64,000 nucleotides of DNA from Ciona savignyi (Eukaryota; Chordata; Ascidiacea; Phlebobranchia; Cionidae). The stretch's first letter is position 1. Every line of letters starts with the position of its first letter. Positions 36,701 through 47,045 of the stretch are shown here, piece by piece. The stretch spans positions 62,001 through 126,000 of the forward strand of contig CH001355.1 of assembly GCA_000149265.1 (NCBI GenBank), in the 5' to 3' direction. A program made the position numbers and the translations under genes. The notes under the pieces are model-generated. The model saw nothing but the letters and a program-made list of their open reading frames with translations, did not search any database and was not told the origin of the DNA.

Positions 36701-37507
36701 ACAATCATAATTTCAGAACAAAATCTAATTTTTGGGGTATTTCCCGAAGTAAATTTTTTATTTCTTTTAAGTGATAAATCAATGACTAATGCACTTACAT
36801 TTCACCCAATCTTATTCAAATTGGAGTAGCCGTTCAAGCCCTATGCCACAAAAAGCGCAATTTTTCATAAAAAATACCGTTTTGGTTTTTAACCTCCCAG
36901 GAGAATTCCCCTTAATTTATTACCCAAAATTTTGGTTTCTGCATATCAAGACCATGTTGTCTAACAAATGACAAAGTTTTATTGCAATCCCATTTTTCCT
37001 TCTGGTAGATGTCGGGGCGCCATGCCATGCCTGTCAAGCGTTTGACGAAAAAAAAAAGAAAAAAAAAACGAAAAAAAACGGACAAAAACAATATGTGTCC
37101 CATTTTTCCAAATGGGACCCATAACTATGCTATTTTTTCGTGCTCAAATTTTGCAAATTGAATTTCAAATACTGTTCTTAAACCGTCTGTTGATTTCGTA
37201 CCAACCTTTATTTAGTTTTTATTTAAATCAGCTTAAACTGTTGTTTTATTAGGCATCTATTAATCAAATTTATACTTGCCCATTAAATGTTCTAGCCTAT
37301 ATATATTTACCAACGTATCCGCATAAGGTAAAGAAGGAAATACTTTAAGGCATAACACCTTGCAATATTATTTATATTATACAAACACTTGCCTATGATA
37401 AAGTCGTATTCTTCATCGGGATGACTGATAGTAATTGAATAATACCAGCGCAGAACGTGTGGTAGTAGATAAGCTACCAAACAAATTATAACAACCTGTC
37501 TTAACAT
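18783..37507 (-). CDS. GMC-family FAD-dependent oxidoreductase (choline/glucose dehydrogenase-like), 13 exons
   Basis: Exons (complement): 37393-37507, 23843-23903, 23300-23447, 20765-21041, 20468-20591, 20190-20415, 20018-20134, 19848-19954, 19697-19784, 19306-19498, 19146-19248, 18980-19099, 18783-18918. They sum to 1815 nt, 604 residues, with all phases consistent; this is the usual GMC length. An N-terminal hydrophobic segment (residues 5-18) suggests a signal or anchor. FAD site: VGAGTSGN at 39-46. GMC signature 1: [13 protein letters not shown] near 113. Signature 2: [15 protein letters not shown] near 294. Then [11 protein letters not shown]. The active-site His is in [10 protein letters not shown] (about 537) and the partner Asn in PSANTQAA (about 582). 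The first intron (23904-37392) has a GC donor (ATAG|GCAAGT) and a normal AG acceptor, and is 13.5 kb long. The exon-1 link rests on phase and on rebuilding YDFIIVGAGTSG. Substrate cannot be told from sequence. Confidence 0.9.
21236..21425 (-). repeat. old fragment of the Helentron-like family
   Basis: Matches the first about 190 bp of the full elements in reverse: ATGTTCGTAAATCTAACG, GGATAACTATGGGACCCATG, TTTATGCTTGCAGAAACAAA and AGGACCCTGTAGCATG. More degraded pieces of the monomers continue to about 22250. It lies in a GMC intron. Confidence 0.6.
21444..21545 (+). repeat. tRNA-Leu/Ser-like pseudogene or SINE head
   Basis: Box A-like GTGTGGCCAAATGGTTAAG and box B GGGTTCGAAACTT are spaced as in a long-variable-arm or intron-containing tRNA. 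The acceptor stem does not close cleanly, so a functional tRNA is unlikely. Confidence 0.4.
22257..22555 (-). repeat. tRNA-derived SINE, best preserved copy
   Basis: The reverse strand shows the full head (GGTCTAGCGGTTAAGTGCGT as box A, TGCGAAACTGG as a decayed box B), then GTGTCCTTGGGCAAGGCACT, ATTAATGGGTTCTACCAAAT, GGTAACCCGACGATGGGCGC, the ACACGGGCAAT-type tail and ATGAATATCCTATCC. It is in the intron of the GMC gene. Confidence 0.8.
24007..26112 (+). mobile_element. Helentron/HINE-like non-autonomous element 1 (4 monomers)
   Basis: Begins CTAGAGAGTGTCAACC and ends in a stem-loop (GTCCCAATTTTTCAATTGGGAC) followed by CCATAA. Flanks are ...AA and TT..., with no target duplication. The interior holds tandem monomers of 336 bp; GGTAGATGTCGGGGCG recurs at 24991, 25327, 25663 and 25999. 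A(n)GA(n) and a GTCAAAC...GTTTGAC-type inverted repeat precede the terminal stem-loop. Terminal stem-loop, internal tandem repeats and A/T insertion fit HINE/DINE-1-like elements. It has no coding capacity. It lies in intron 1 of the GMC gene. Confidence 0.7.
26265..27813 (+). mobile_element. Helentron/HINE-like element 2
   Basis: Same ends as element 1: CTAGAGAGTGTCAAC start, terminal stem-loop and CCATAA end. Monomers are more diverged from one another than in element 1. Inserted within the same GMC intron, next to the tRNA-Pro array. Confidence 0.7.
28094..28165 (-). tRNA. tRNA-Pro(UGG), copy 1
   Basis: 72 nt, cloverleaf with anticodon loop TTTGGGT (anticodon UGG) and box B GGTTCAAATCC. 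Acceptor position 4 is U, giving a G-U wobble with the 3' strand. Position 26 is A rather than U, just outside the anticodon stem. Probably functional. Confidence 0.85.
28549..28620 (-). tRNA. tRNA-Pro(UGG), copy 2, D-arm altered
   Basis: Identical to the array consensus except TTGTCCTAGG in place of TTGGTCTAGG. This breaks the D-stem pairs and shifts box A. Possibly a pseudogene. Confidence 0.65.
29001..29072 (-). tRNA. tRNA-Pro(UGG), copy 3, D-stem mismatch
   Basis: Consensus sequence except GCATAATTC for GCATGATTC, which places A opposite C12 in the D-stem. Acceptor, anticodon and T arms are intact. Confidence 0.7.
29173..30382 (+). mobile_element. Helentron/HINE-like element 3, inserted in a tRNA-Pro unit
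   Basis: CTAGAGAGTGTCAACC start, stem-loop and CCATAA end. Flanks GCAATCAA and TTAAATTG match an empty site GCGATGAATTAAATTG in other array units, so insertion was between A and T without target duplication. Confidence 0.75.
30663..30734 (-). tRNA. tRNA-Pro(UGG), copy 4, acceptor mismatch
   Basis: Acceptor position 6 is U in place of G, giving a U-C mismatch with the 3' strand. All other arms are consensus. Confidence 0.65.
30892..31280 (+). repeat. 5' LTR of the BEL/Pao element (3' end missing)
   Basis: Matches the 3' LTR from TGTTC through GTGGCGCGTAAGACTGAATT to AGGTCCGA, with a few substitutions, then departs into internal sequence. Confidence 0.8.
31300..33693 (+). pseudogene. gag-protease remnant of the BEL/Pao element
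   Basis: A coiled-coil-like N-terminal part is open to about 31480 in one frame and the rest is in another frame from 31474, so there is a frameshift. The second frame (31474-33693) has an in-frame TAG at 32200-32202. Its first part has the BEL/Pao gag pattern ([30 protein letters not shown]). Downstream come cysteine-rich knuckles ([28 protein letters not shown]) and a protease-like [11 protein letters not shown] and GWGIVG. It ends in five ERWKRRR repeats. It cannot make a full polyprotein. Confidence 0.85.
33580..33705 (+). repeat. 21-bp tandem repeat inside the retroelement
   Basis: Five exact copies of a 21-bp unit starting GAACGTTGGAAGCG, plus a diverged sixth (33685-33705). They encode ERWKRRR in frame. 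The sixth unit contains the stop (TAG, 33691-33693). Confidence 0.95.
33837..34263 (+). repeat. 3' LTR of the BEL/Pao element
   Basis: Begins TGTTCTGTCCCCAG after a purine-rich AGGAGAGCCA and ends GCTGCCGAAACA before the ATTGT duplication. Length is about 427 bp. Confidence 0.82.
34490..34561 (-). tRNA. tRNA-Pro(UGG), copy 5, intact
   Basis: Full consensus: fully paired acceptor GGCCCGU, D-arm GUCU...UGAU, anticodon UGG in TTTGGGT, T-loop TTCAAAT. Confidence 0.93.
34946..35017 (-). tRNA. tRNA-Pro(UGG), copy 6, intact
   Basis: Identical to copy 5 over all 72 nt. Confidence 0.93.
35400..35471 (-). tRNA. tRNA-Pro(UGG), copy 7, probably degenerate
   Basis: Has both the D-stem GCATAATTC change of copy 3 and an acceptor change (GGCCAGT for GGCCCGT) that unpairs position 5. 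Two stem mismatches suggest a pseudogene. Confidence 0.6.
35571..37124 (+). mobile_element. Helentron/HINE-like element 4
   Basis: The same left flank as element 3 (ATCCGCAATCAA) shows it is the same insertion, copied with the array unit. The right end has the stem-loop and CCATAA, but the following flank is not array sequence. It holds more monomers than element 3. Confidence 0.7.
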
Positions 37508-37587
37508 ATTTATCCATACTATATCTAACCAGCCTGTTTAACACGTACACGATAAATTAATCATTAACGTATTGTTATTCAATCTAA

Positions 37588-37720
37588 AGTTTCCTTGTTT
37601 GATCATGTCGGCCGCTTTCTTTCCGGTCATGTAACACGCAGCTTGCGTATTTGCTGATAGAATACCCGGCAATATTTGTCCACTTTGTAAACCATATGTA
37701 CAGAAGTTTTTATTAATAAA
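37588..37720 (-). pseudogene. broken last exon of a second GMC oxidoreductase
   Basis: Closely matches the last exon of the neighbouring GMC gene: VYKVD at the start, then [10 protein letters not shown] and [10 protein letters not shown]. It lacks about 22 bp covering the GLRVADASV stretch, so the frame is broken, and its stop codon is gone. It lies head-to-tail just upstream of exon 1 of the intact gene, as expected for a tandem duplicate that decayed. Confidence 0.8.
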
Positions 37721-39681
37721 TACACCTAGTAAATTTAATCAAAAGCAATTAAAAAGCCCTAGAAATCTTGCAGTGCCGCTTGGACGAATAAACAATCTTT
37801 AAATAAAGCGTTAAAAACACTAGGACTGTGAAATATGCATTTATTATGTATTACTGTACTTTAAAAAAACATTTGTTAAAGCGCCAAATAAACGTTGTAT
37901 AAAATTTTTGGTCATTCAATTTACTAAACCAATCATGGTATGGTATACATATATATGTATATATAAATCAGTGTTGTAATGGATTGGGTTCCATTGTAAG
38001 ACTATTTGACAAAAGTCTTAATAAAGGACCTAATTCGACCAAATTTATTTAAAAATCTTGCTGAAACAATAGCCTATCTACTGAAGGTCTATATTTTAAA
38101 CATTGCTTGCCCCATTTCACCCGGTTCTTAATTTATCGTTACATAGTCCAATAAAGTAATAAAATACTTCGTTTACATTTAAATTTCAAGAGCTTAAATT
38201 ATATTAAAACTATGTGTTTTAGCGTATTTACATTACGGTGATTACTACTTAAATATAAATTTGGACTGTTCATCATATTTTGTCTTGCACATTCAAACTT
38301 AAAGGTCTTCTGAGTTAACATCTCAAAAAAAAAACTTGTAGGTCACCAGGAAGTTATATATCCTTGGTGACTAAGCTTAAATCGGATCATTTTAGTCTGG
38401 CTATTAGTTTGATATTTTGCTCCACAAATAGCAATCTAACTTTTGGCACGAAAATTGGCCTTTATTCTTTGACTAAATATATCCACAATGACAACAGAAC
38501 ACAGATTCGATGAATAAAACGGATAAAAGTTGAAAAAAACTTCTCGGCTATAGATGCCTTTAATGGCGTCATGTAACATGATTAAATCTTCTCCTCAAAA
38601 ACCACGTGTTTATATCATCTACTTACTCCCACCAAAGAGGCCATCACTCAACATATATGTGTAAAAGGGGGGTTAGTGATAACAACAACGTGAAGTACCT
38701 AATAAACAATAACGATTCGTGGATTTACTACAGGCATTTAAAACCACCACCCATTTCTATTAAAAAGGGCGAGATAAATCACTTACATGAATAACATTCA
38801 CTATAAAATGAACAATGACAAACCTGGCTGCAAGCTTATAGGCTACATTTTAAAATAATATACATGTATCTCGGTCAAATATATTAAATTTAAAATTTAA
38901 CTGAGGTAAAATAGTAAAAACATTTCCAACATATTTGATAATTGAAAAATTGTGGTCTCTAGCTGCGGTTACAAGGTATTAAAAGAAATGAAGTAGCCCA
39001 AAATTATATATAAACGATGGTTTAGATGGCTATTACTTATTAAGACATCTGTGTGCGACCGGATGTAACGAGTGGTAGCCTCTCTAGTCATTATTTTTAA
39101 TGAGTAACAATTGTGTAGATTTTCCGATGTTTGTTTGGTTAAAACCAGCATGTGCTCGGCTGCGCGCAAGTGTTCTCGTTTAGCTGTAAAATGTAAATGC
39201 TGATGTTGATTGTGCATCTGAGCTGTTTTTGGAGGGAAGAGTGCCAATGTACGAAGGGGTATAAAAATGTTTAAAAAATAATTTAAAGGGTTTTAAGTTT
39301 AGGTTGCAGATCCAAGCTTTAATTTTGAAAAAAAGCTATTAAGGACATTGCCTGAACTCAGTGAAATGTTGTGTTCTACTAAATTGAAGGAGCGTGTAGT
39401 TCATACAAAGCACACTGTAATAGCTCCGGTAATCCGACGATGGGCCGCGTGTTAAAGCATCTTGCGTTTCCTCTTAACGGGGAATGACATATGTGAATAA
39501 CTTGTCCCCAGCAGCCAAAAACGAGCAAATAATCAAGAATACAAAGCAATAAACAAAAAACACCATTGTCGTATTTATTTTATTATTGCTGCAAGTAAAG
39601 AACTGCATAAGTCTTGGTCACGAAAACATAGGCCTACACAATTCCATACAAGGGCGCAATTGAATTAACAAGCAAGAGTTA

Positions 39682-40224
39682 TTATTCATCTTGTAAGATA
39701 GATTGAATTGCTGCCATTTCCAGCATGTCTTCTGTAAATACAAAACGTTATTCATGTTTTAAATTAGCGAAACTGAAAACACAATACAGTAAATCACACG
39801 GGTTATCATATAACTCGCACCCACCGACGGATTACCGGGGCTATTGCAGTGTGTTGTATATGATTGAGATGTTTCGTTAGTTTAGTACAACACGGTAATC
39901 CCTAGGTTCAGAGAATGCCTTGCCTTTAACTACACAATAAATTAGTTTTAACAACTGGTTTCAACATCCTTCGGTTAATGATCGAGGAGATGCGATTTAA
40001 ACAAAGTTAAAACACAGCACATAATTACCCAAGCTGAATTCTTTTTGTGCTTGTTGGTTCCACTTCTTCCACGGTGACCAGGGTTTTTGGCCGCGTGGGG
40101 CGCCTCCTGAAATGATATGAGGCAACAAAGCCGATCCAGCCGCGACCGCGAGTCCTACTCCGGCATCGGACTGTGCCAACTGCTGTACCAGAAGAACGAG
40201 GAGAAAGACAACTTTGCACTGCAT
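39682..40224 (-). CDS. 81-residue secreted peptide, paralogue A
   Basis: Exon 1 is 40029-40224 and exon 2 is 39682-39731 (complement). The donor GTAATT and acceptor TTTACAG join in phase 1. Signal peptide: MQCKVVFLLVLLVQQLAQ, likely cut near residue 20. The secreted part begins with an alanine/glycine-rich hydrophobic stretch (about 22-40). A basic, tryptophan-rich core follows (KPWSPWKKW, about 47-55), then an acidic tail from exon 2 (EDMLEMAAIQSILQDE). A short cationic core with an acidic tail resembles the layout of some secreted antimicrobial or neuropeptide precursors, but I recognise no family. TATA-like TTAAATA lies 49-55 bp upstream of the ATG. AATAAA lies about 100 bp past the stop. 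The intron contains a SINE. Confidence 0.82.
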
Positions 40225-40272
40225 ATTGTAGATGTATATCTAGTATGATGAAAACCTATCTGCCTCGCTGCG

Positions 40273-40279
40273 TATTTAA
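40273..40279 (-). promoter_or_regulatory. TATA-like box of peptide paralogue A
   Basis: TTAAATA, 49-55 bp upstream of the ATG, conserved in all three paralogues. Confidence 0.6.
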
Positions 40280-42225
40280 GCACCTCAAATCGGGTAAAAC
40301 AGACTTTCTTCGAACGGAAAATCGACTTCGCGGTAAAATGAGAAAAACAATTACTTGGGAATTTACGTGATGAAGAAGGACATTTTTTCTAATGCATCAA
40401 AGGTTTACTGATGAAAGCTTTCTTGCAAACACTGAATGGTGGAAAATGTGAAAAAAACAGAAAGTGCTTACTTAATAATCCCACATCAAATCTTATTATA
40501 TCTAACCAGAACTAATCACAACACTACATGTGGCGTTTGGAAAGCACATTGGGATTGTTTGTTGGAATGATCGCCACAATAACGGTATTGATCCACGCTA
40601 ATCTGGTATACAAATAAACGTGATAACAACTACTCTTATGCCGTATGTAAGTATTTTGTTACATGCAAGACACTTTAACTTTAAACAAATAGCCAGGCAA
40701 TGTCAGTTTATACGAATTAATAATTCCAAACGTGTAATTTTTTTTAAGTCATAAATTAATGTTTAAATTATTCAGTTGGCCAAAAGGCTGTATATGCCGT
40801 TGTAGCACATTGTAAACTACAACTTGTGCTACGTATTTTAAATGCGAACAAACCACCTTTAAATACGATGATAATTTTTTAGTTGCGATTTAAAATAACG
40901 TATGTCAGTATCCAATCACAGTATATACATATCTATCAGAGCAAAGAACAGATTTCCGCTTATACCGGCATGTGGCATTTCAAACGTTTCCGTCAAAACA
41001 AGCCACTTCTTATGGTACGTCTGCTGTCGATAATTATCACATTTTATATTTGCAAACTCTGTTTTATCACGGGATGATTTTAAGGCCGTTCTACATATTT
41101 AGTTACACGGCATGTCAGTTTATTTTCATTCGAATGGTTTTTGGTGAAAATGCGTGCTCAAAGGCATAGTTTCTAAGTTTATTTTATTTTTTGTTTTCGC
41201 GATAAAAACACGAAACAGGACCTTTAAAAAAATGAAAACCGCGTTTTGGCTAAATGGCAACGCACTAACCCACCAAGCCATCAGCATTTCAATAAGGTCC
41301 ATCCAAATACGCAATGCTAAGTCAAGGCAATTGACCGGTATGTCGTACCATTTCCAAGTTTCGACGAGGTAAATATCAGTTTGTTGTAGTTTGTTTAACA
41401 ACGATTGTGAAACTCAAATGAATAACTGTTTAAAAAAGGAAGACTTATAATAAATACAATACAATCGGTTGACAGTACATTTAAGGTGTATTTTCCAAAC
41501 AGATTAAATTAACACAAGTCACCAAAAGATTTTCATATGTATGTCTAGTGACGTCATTTTGACTCATTACAACTCCGTTAATTTACGATACAAAGCTACA
41601 AACACAGAAAACGGAGTAAATTATATATTGTCGTCTAGTTTGACTTTAAACTACAGGCAAAAATTAAATGCCTAAATGTTGAAAAATTGTTTTTATTCAC
41701 TGTTAATATCGGGACCTTAGAGGGAATACATTAACCTCTCAAGCTGTAAATAGTTGGTGAATACGCAATATCCTCTCAAGCTGTACAGACCGAAGACATT
41801 ATCCTGTCACCAAAATATCCCGGTCTACACGAAAGTTATTAAATCATCGTATAAACTCTGCTGACACTAAAAATAAAATACATTTAATTGGCGGTAGACT
41901 GTTCATAGGACAACCACTTTTATCGGTTAAATTTCTGACTGAGTAAGATACGGGGGAAATGCTTATCCTCCAGCGTAAGGACACCTTCACATCTGTTAAA
42001 ACGAGATTTTGTTGGGTTTTGGGATCGTTATGTTTAAATTTCTCCTATTTTTGGAATATAGTTTGAAAACAAGATTGTAAAAGAATGCAGCCTGTCGCTG
42101 GGTGGAGCCAAAGATTACATTTAAATGTCTCTTGTTTGAAACTAATTTAAACCCTGCCCTAAACACTAGCTTAGATGCCAGAACTTACCCTAACTCCAAC
42201 CCCATGTTTAAAACTAACTCTTATG

Positions 42226-42600
42226 TCATAATCTTTATTGTGGGTTCCAATTTAAAAAAAGGGACACATATTGTTTTTGTCCGTTTTTTTCGTCAAACGC
42301 TTGACAGCCATGTCTTAGCGCCCCGACATCTACAAGAAGGAATAATAATATCGCAATGAAACTTGGTCGTTTGTTAGACCAAATTGTCTAGATATGCAGA
42401 AACTTAGATTTTTGGTGATTAAGCATAAGGATTTCTCCTGGTTCTCTAAAAACCGAAACGGCGGTATACTAAAAAAATTCAGAAACCAAAATTTTGGGTG
42501 ATCAATCGAGGGGAACTCCCCTGAGACGTTAAAAACCAAAACGTTTTTTTAAATAACTAGCTTTTTGTGGGGCATAGCGCTTAAACGGCTGCTCTAATTT
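42226..42600 (-). repeat. truncated Helentron-like element
   Basis: Begins near the terminal stem-loop (TGGGTTCCAATTT...GGGACACATATTG), continues through one monomer and stops at GCTGCTCTAATTTGATGTAT, where Harbinger-derived sequence starts. Confidence 0.65.
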
Positions 42601-42749
42601 GATGTATTAGTAGAGAGGTTTTGAAATGACGGCCAGAATTCTTCCTTGCTTATCTATTATGCATGACACCAAGCAAATTTGATGAACTATTAACCATATT
42701 ACGACACAAACTATCGTTTATCCATTCCGCCACAAAAAAGACTCGCTAT
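42601..42749 (+). pseudogene. PIF/Harbinger transposase fragment
   Basis: Short decayed piece that reads KFDELLTIL and KLSFIHSATKKTR in alternating frames, matching the better-preserved copy at 62575-63300. Confidence 0.5.
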
Positions 42750-44284
42750 GATAGTCTAATAAAGTAATAAAATACTTCGTTTACATTTAAATTTTAAGAG
42801 CTTAAATTATATTAAAACGATGTGTTTTAGCGTATTTACATTACGGTGATTACTACTTTAATATAAATTTGGACTGTTCATCATATTTTGTCTTGCACAT
42901 TCAAACTTAAAGGTCTTCTGAGTTAACATCTCAAAAAAAAAACTTGTAGGTCACCAGGAAGTTATATATCCTTGGTGACTAAGCTTAAATCGGATCATTT
43001 TAGTCTGGCTATTAGTTTGATATTTTGCTCCACAAATAGCAATCTAACTTTTGGCACGGAAATTGGCCTTTATTCTTTGACTAAATATAACCACAATGAC
43101 AACAGAACACAGATTCGATGAATAAAACGGATAAAAGTTAAAAAAAATTCTCGGCTATAGATGCCTTTAATAGCGTCATGTAACATGATTAAATCTTCTC
43201 CTCAAAAACCACGTGTTTATATCATCTACTTTCTCCCACCAAAGAGGCCATCACTCAACATATATGTGTAAAAGGGGAGTTAGTGATAACAACAACGTGA
43301 AGTACCTAATAAACAATAACGATTCGTGGATTTACTACAGGCATTTAAAACCACCACCCATTTCTATTAAAAAGGGCGAGATAAATCACTTACATGAATA
43401 ACATTCACTACAAAATGAACAATGACAAAACTGGCTGCAAGCTTATACATTTCAAAATAATATACATGTATCTCGGTCAAATATATTAAATTTAAAATTT
43501 AACTGAGGTAAAATAGTAAAAACATTTCCAACATATTTGATAATTGAAAAATTGTGGTCTCTAGCTGCGGTTACAAGGTATTAAAAGAAATGAAGTAGCC
43601 CAAAATTATATATAAACGATGGGTTAGATGGCTATTACTTATTAAGACATCTATGTGCGACCGGATGTAACGAGTGGTAGCCTCTCTAGTCATTATTTTT
43701 AATGAGTAACAATTGTGTAGATTTCCCGATGTTTGTTTGGTTGAAACCAGCATGTGCTCGGCTGCGCGCAAGTGTTCTCGTTTAGCTGTAAAATGTAAAT
43801 GCTGATGTTGATTGTGCATCTGAGCTGTTTTTGGAGGGAAGAGTGCCAATGTACGAAGGGGTATGAAAATGTTTAAAAAATAATTTAAAGGGTTTTAAGT
43901 TTAGGTTGCAGATCCAAGCTTTAATTTTGAAAAAAAAGCTATTAAGGACATTGCCTGAACTCAGTGAAATGTTGGGTTCTACTAAATTAAAGGAGCGTGT
44001 AGTTCATACAAAGCACACTGTAATAGCTCCGGTAATCCGACGATTGCCCGCGTGTTAAAGCATCTTGCGTTTCCTCTTAACGGGGAATGACATATGTGAA
44101 TAACTTGTCCCCAGCAGCCAAAAACGAGCAAATAATCAAGAATACAAAGCAATAAACAAAAAACACCATTGTCGTATTTATTTTATTATTGCTGCAAGTA
44201 AAGAACTGCATAAGTCTTGGTCAAGAAAACATAGGCCTACACAATTCCATACAAGGGCGCAATTGAATTAACAAGCAAGAGTTA

Positions 44285-44827
44285 TTATTCATCTTGTAAG
44301 ATAGATTGAATTGCTGCCATTTCCAGCATGTCTTCTGTAAATACAAAACGTTATTCATGTTTTAACTTAGCGAAACTGAAAACACAATACAGTAAATCAC
44401 ACGGGTTATCATATAACTCGCACCCACCGACGGATTACCGGGGCTATTGCAGTGTGTTGTATATGATTGAGATGTTTCGTTAGTTTAGTACAACACGGTA
44501 ATCCCTAGGTTCAGAGAATGCCTTGCCTTTAACTACACAATAAATTAGTTTTAACAACTGGTTTCAACATCCTTCGGTTAATGATCGAGGAGATGCGATT
44601 TAAACAAAGATTAAACACGGCGCATAATTACCCAAGCTGAATTCTTTTTGTGCTTGTTGGTTCCACTTCTTCCACGGTGACCAGGGTTTTTGGCCGCGTG
44701 GGGCGCCTCCTGAAATGATATGGGGCAACAAAGCCGATCCGGCCGCGACCGCGAGTCCTACTCCGGCATCGGACTGTGCCAACTGCTGTACCAGAAGAAC
44801 GAGGAGAAAGACAACTTTGCACTGCAT
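44285..44827 (-). CDS. 81-residue secreted peptide, paralogue B
   Basis: Exon 1 is 44632-44827 and exon 2 is 44285-44334 (complement), with the same splice sites and phase as paralogue A. The predicted protein is identical to A. The coding differences I see (for example GCT/GCC Ala and CCT/CCC Pro) are synonymous. TATA-like TTAAATA is at 44876-44882. Confidence 0.82.
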
Positions 44828-44875
44828 ATTGTAGATGTATATCTAGTATGATGAAAACCTATCTGCCTCGCTGCG

Positions 44876-44882
44876 TATTTAA
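44876..44882 (-). promoter_or_regulatory. TATA-like box of peptide paralogue B
   Basis: TTAAATA at the same distance from the ATG as in paralogue A. Confidence 0.6.
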
Positions 44883-46684
44883 GCACCTCAAATCGGGTAA
44901 AACAGACTTTCTTCGAACGGAAAATCGACTTCGCGGTAAAATGAGAAAAACAATTACTTGGGAATTTACGTGATGAAGAAGGACATTTTTTTCTAATGCA
45001 TCAAATGTTTACTGATGAAAGCTTTCTTGCAAACACTGAATGGAGGAAAATGTGAAAGAACAGAAACTGCTAAATAATCCCACTCCAACTCTTATTATAT
45101 CTAACCAGAACTAATCACAACACTACATGTGGCGTTTGGAAAGCACAGTGAGATTGTTTGTTGGAATGATCGCCACAATAACGGTATTGATGGACGCTAA
45201 TCGTATGTAAGTATTTTGTTACATACAAGACACTTTAACTTTAAACAAATAGCCAGGCAATGTCAGTTTATACGAATTAATAATTCCAAACAATTAATTT
45301 TTTTTAAAAAGTCATAAATTAATGTTTAAATTATTCAGTTAGTTGCGATTTAAAATAACTTATGTCAGTATCCAATCACAGTATATACATATCTATCAGA
45401 GCAAAGAACAGATTTCCGCTTGTACCGGCATGTGGCATTTCAAACGTTTCCGTCAAAACAAGCCACTTCTTATGGTACGTCTGCTGTCGATAATTATCAC
45501 ATTTTATATTTGCAAACTCTGTTTTATCACGGGATGATTTTAAGGCCGTTCTACATATTTAGTTAAACGACATGTCAGTTTATTGTCATTCGAATGGTTT
45601 TTGGTGAAAATGCGTGCTCAAGGGCATAGTTTCTAAGTTTATTTTATTTTTGGTTTTCGCGATAAAAACACGAAACAGGACCTTTAAAAAAATGAAAACC
45701 GCGTTTTGGCTAAATGGCAACGCACTAACCCACCAAGCGATCAGCATTTCAAAGTCCATCCAAATACGCAATGCTCAGTCAAGGCAATTAACCGGTATAT
45801 CGTACCATTTTCAAGTTTCGACGAGCTAAATATCAGTTTGTTGTAGTTTGTTTAACAACGATTGTGAAACTCAAATCATTAACTGTTTAAAAAAGTAAGA
45901 CTTATAATAAATACAATACAATCGGTTGACAGTAAATTTAAGGTGTATTTTCCAAACAGAATAAATTAACAAAAGTCACCAAAAGTTTTCCATATGTATG
46001 TTTACTGACGTAATTTTGACTCATTACAACGCCGCTAATTTACGATACAAAGCTACAAACACAGAAAACGGAGTAAAATATATATTGTCGTCTAGTTTGA
46101 CTTTAAACTACAGGCAAAAATAAAATGCCTAAATGTTAAAAAATTGTTTTTATTTACTATTAATATCGGGACCTTAGAGGGAATACATTAACCTCTCAAG
46201 CTGTAAATAGTTGGTGAATACGCAATATCCTTTCAAGCTGTACAGACCGAAGACATTATCCTGTCACCAAAATATCCCGGTCTACACGGAAGTTATTAAA
46301 TTATTGTATAAACTCTGCTGACACTAAACAGAAAATACATTTAATTGGCGGTAGACTGTTCATAGGACAACCACTTTTATTGGTTAAATTTCTGACTGAG
46401 TAAGATACGGGGGAAATGCTTATCCTCCAGAGAAATGACACCTTCACATCTGTTGAAACAAGATTTTGTTGGGTTTTGGGATCGTTATGTTTAAATTTCT
46501 CCTATTTTTGGAATATAGTTTGAAAACAAGATTGTAAAAGAATGCAGCCTGTCGCTGGGTGGAGCCAAAGATTACATTTAAATGTCTCTTGTTTGAAACT
46601 AATTTAAACCCTGCCCTAAACACTAGCTTAGACGCCAGAACTTACCCTAACTCCAACCCCATGTTTAAAACTAACTCTTATGCC

Positions 46685-47045
46685 ATAATCTTTATTATGG
46701 TACCAATTAAAAAATGGGGCACATATTGTTTTTGTCCGTTTTTTTCGTCAAAGGTTTGACTGCCATGGCATGTCGCCCCGACATTTACAAGAAGGAATAA
46801 TGAAATCGTAATGAAACTTGGTCATTTGTTAGATCACATGGTCTAGATATGCAGAAACTTAGATTTAAATTATAGGGAATTTCCCCTGGCTCGCTAAAAA
46901 CCGAAACGGTTTTTTTTATATTCAGAAACCAAAATTTTGGGTGATAAATCAAGGGAATTCCCCTGAGACGTTAAAACCCAAAACGTTTTCTTCTAATAAA
47001 TTAGCTTTTTGGGGCATAGCGCTTAAACCGCTGCTCTAATTTGAT
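46685..47045 (-). repeat. truncated Helentron-like element
   Basis: Stem-loop end (TGGTACCAATTAAAAAATGGGGCACATATTG) is degraded. One monomer with AGGGAATTCCCCTGAG follows, stopping at GCTGCTCTAATTTGATGTAT. Confidence 0.6.

Larger units (their letters stand above)
38142..42749. repeat. 4.6-kb segmental duplication, copy A
   Basis: Starts ATAGTCCAATAAAGTAATAA and runs to the matching start of copy B. It carries a peptide gene (39682-40224), SINE pieces at 39325-39480 and 39790-39960, and ends in Helentron-like and Harbinger fragments (42226-42749). Copies A and B are nearly identical over most of their length. Confidence 0.9.
42750..46690. repeat. segmental duplication, copy B
   Basis: Same order as copy A. 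Small deletions include about 140 bp relative to A around 45200-45340. It carries peptide paralogue B and ends at another truncated Helentron-like fragment (46685-47045). Confidence 0.9.

Noticed and set aside
38969..39247. 92-codon minus-strand ORF conserved in three block copies
   Set aside because: The three copies (also 43571-43849 and 50380-50658) differ mainly at amino-acid-changing sites, no motif is seen, and conservation is explained by recent duplication.
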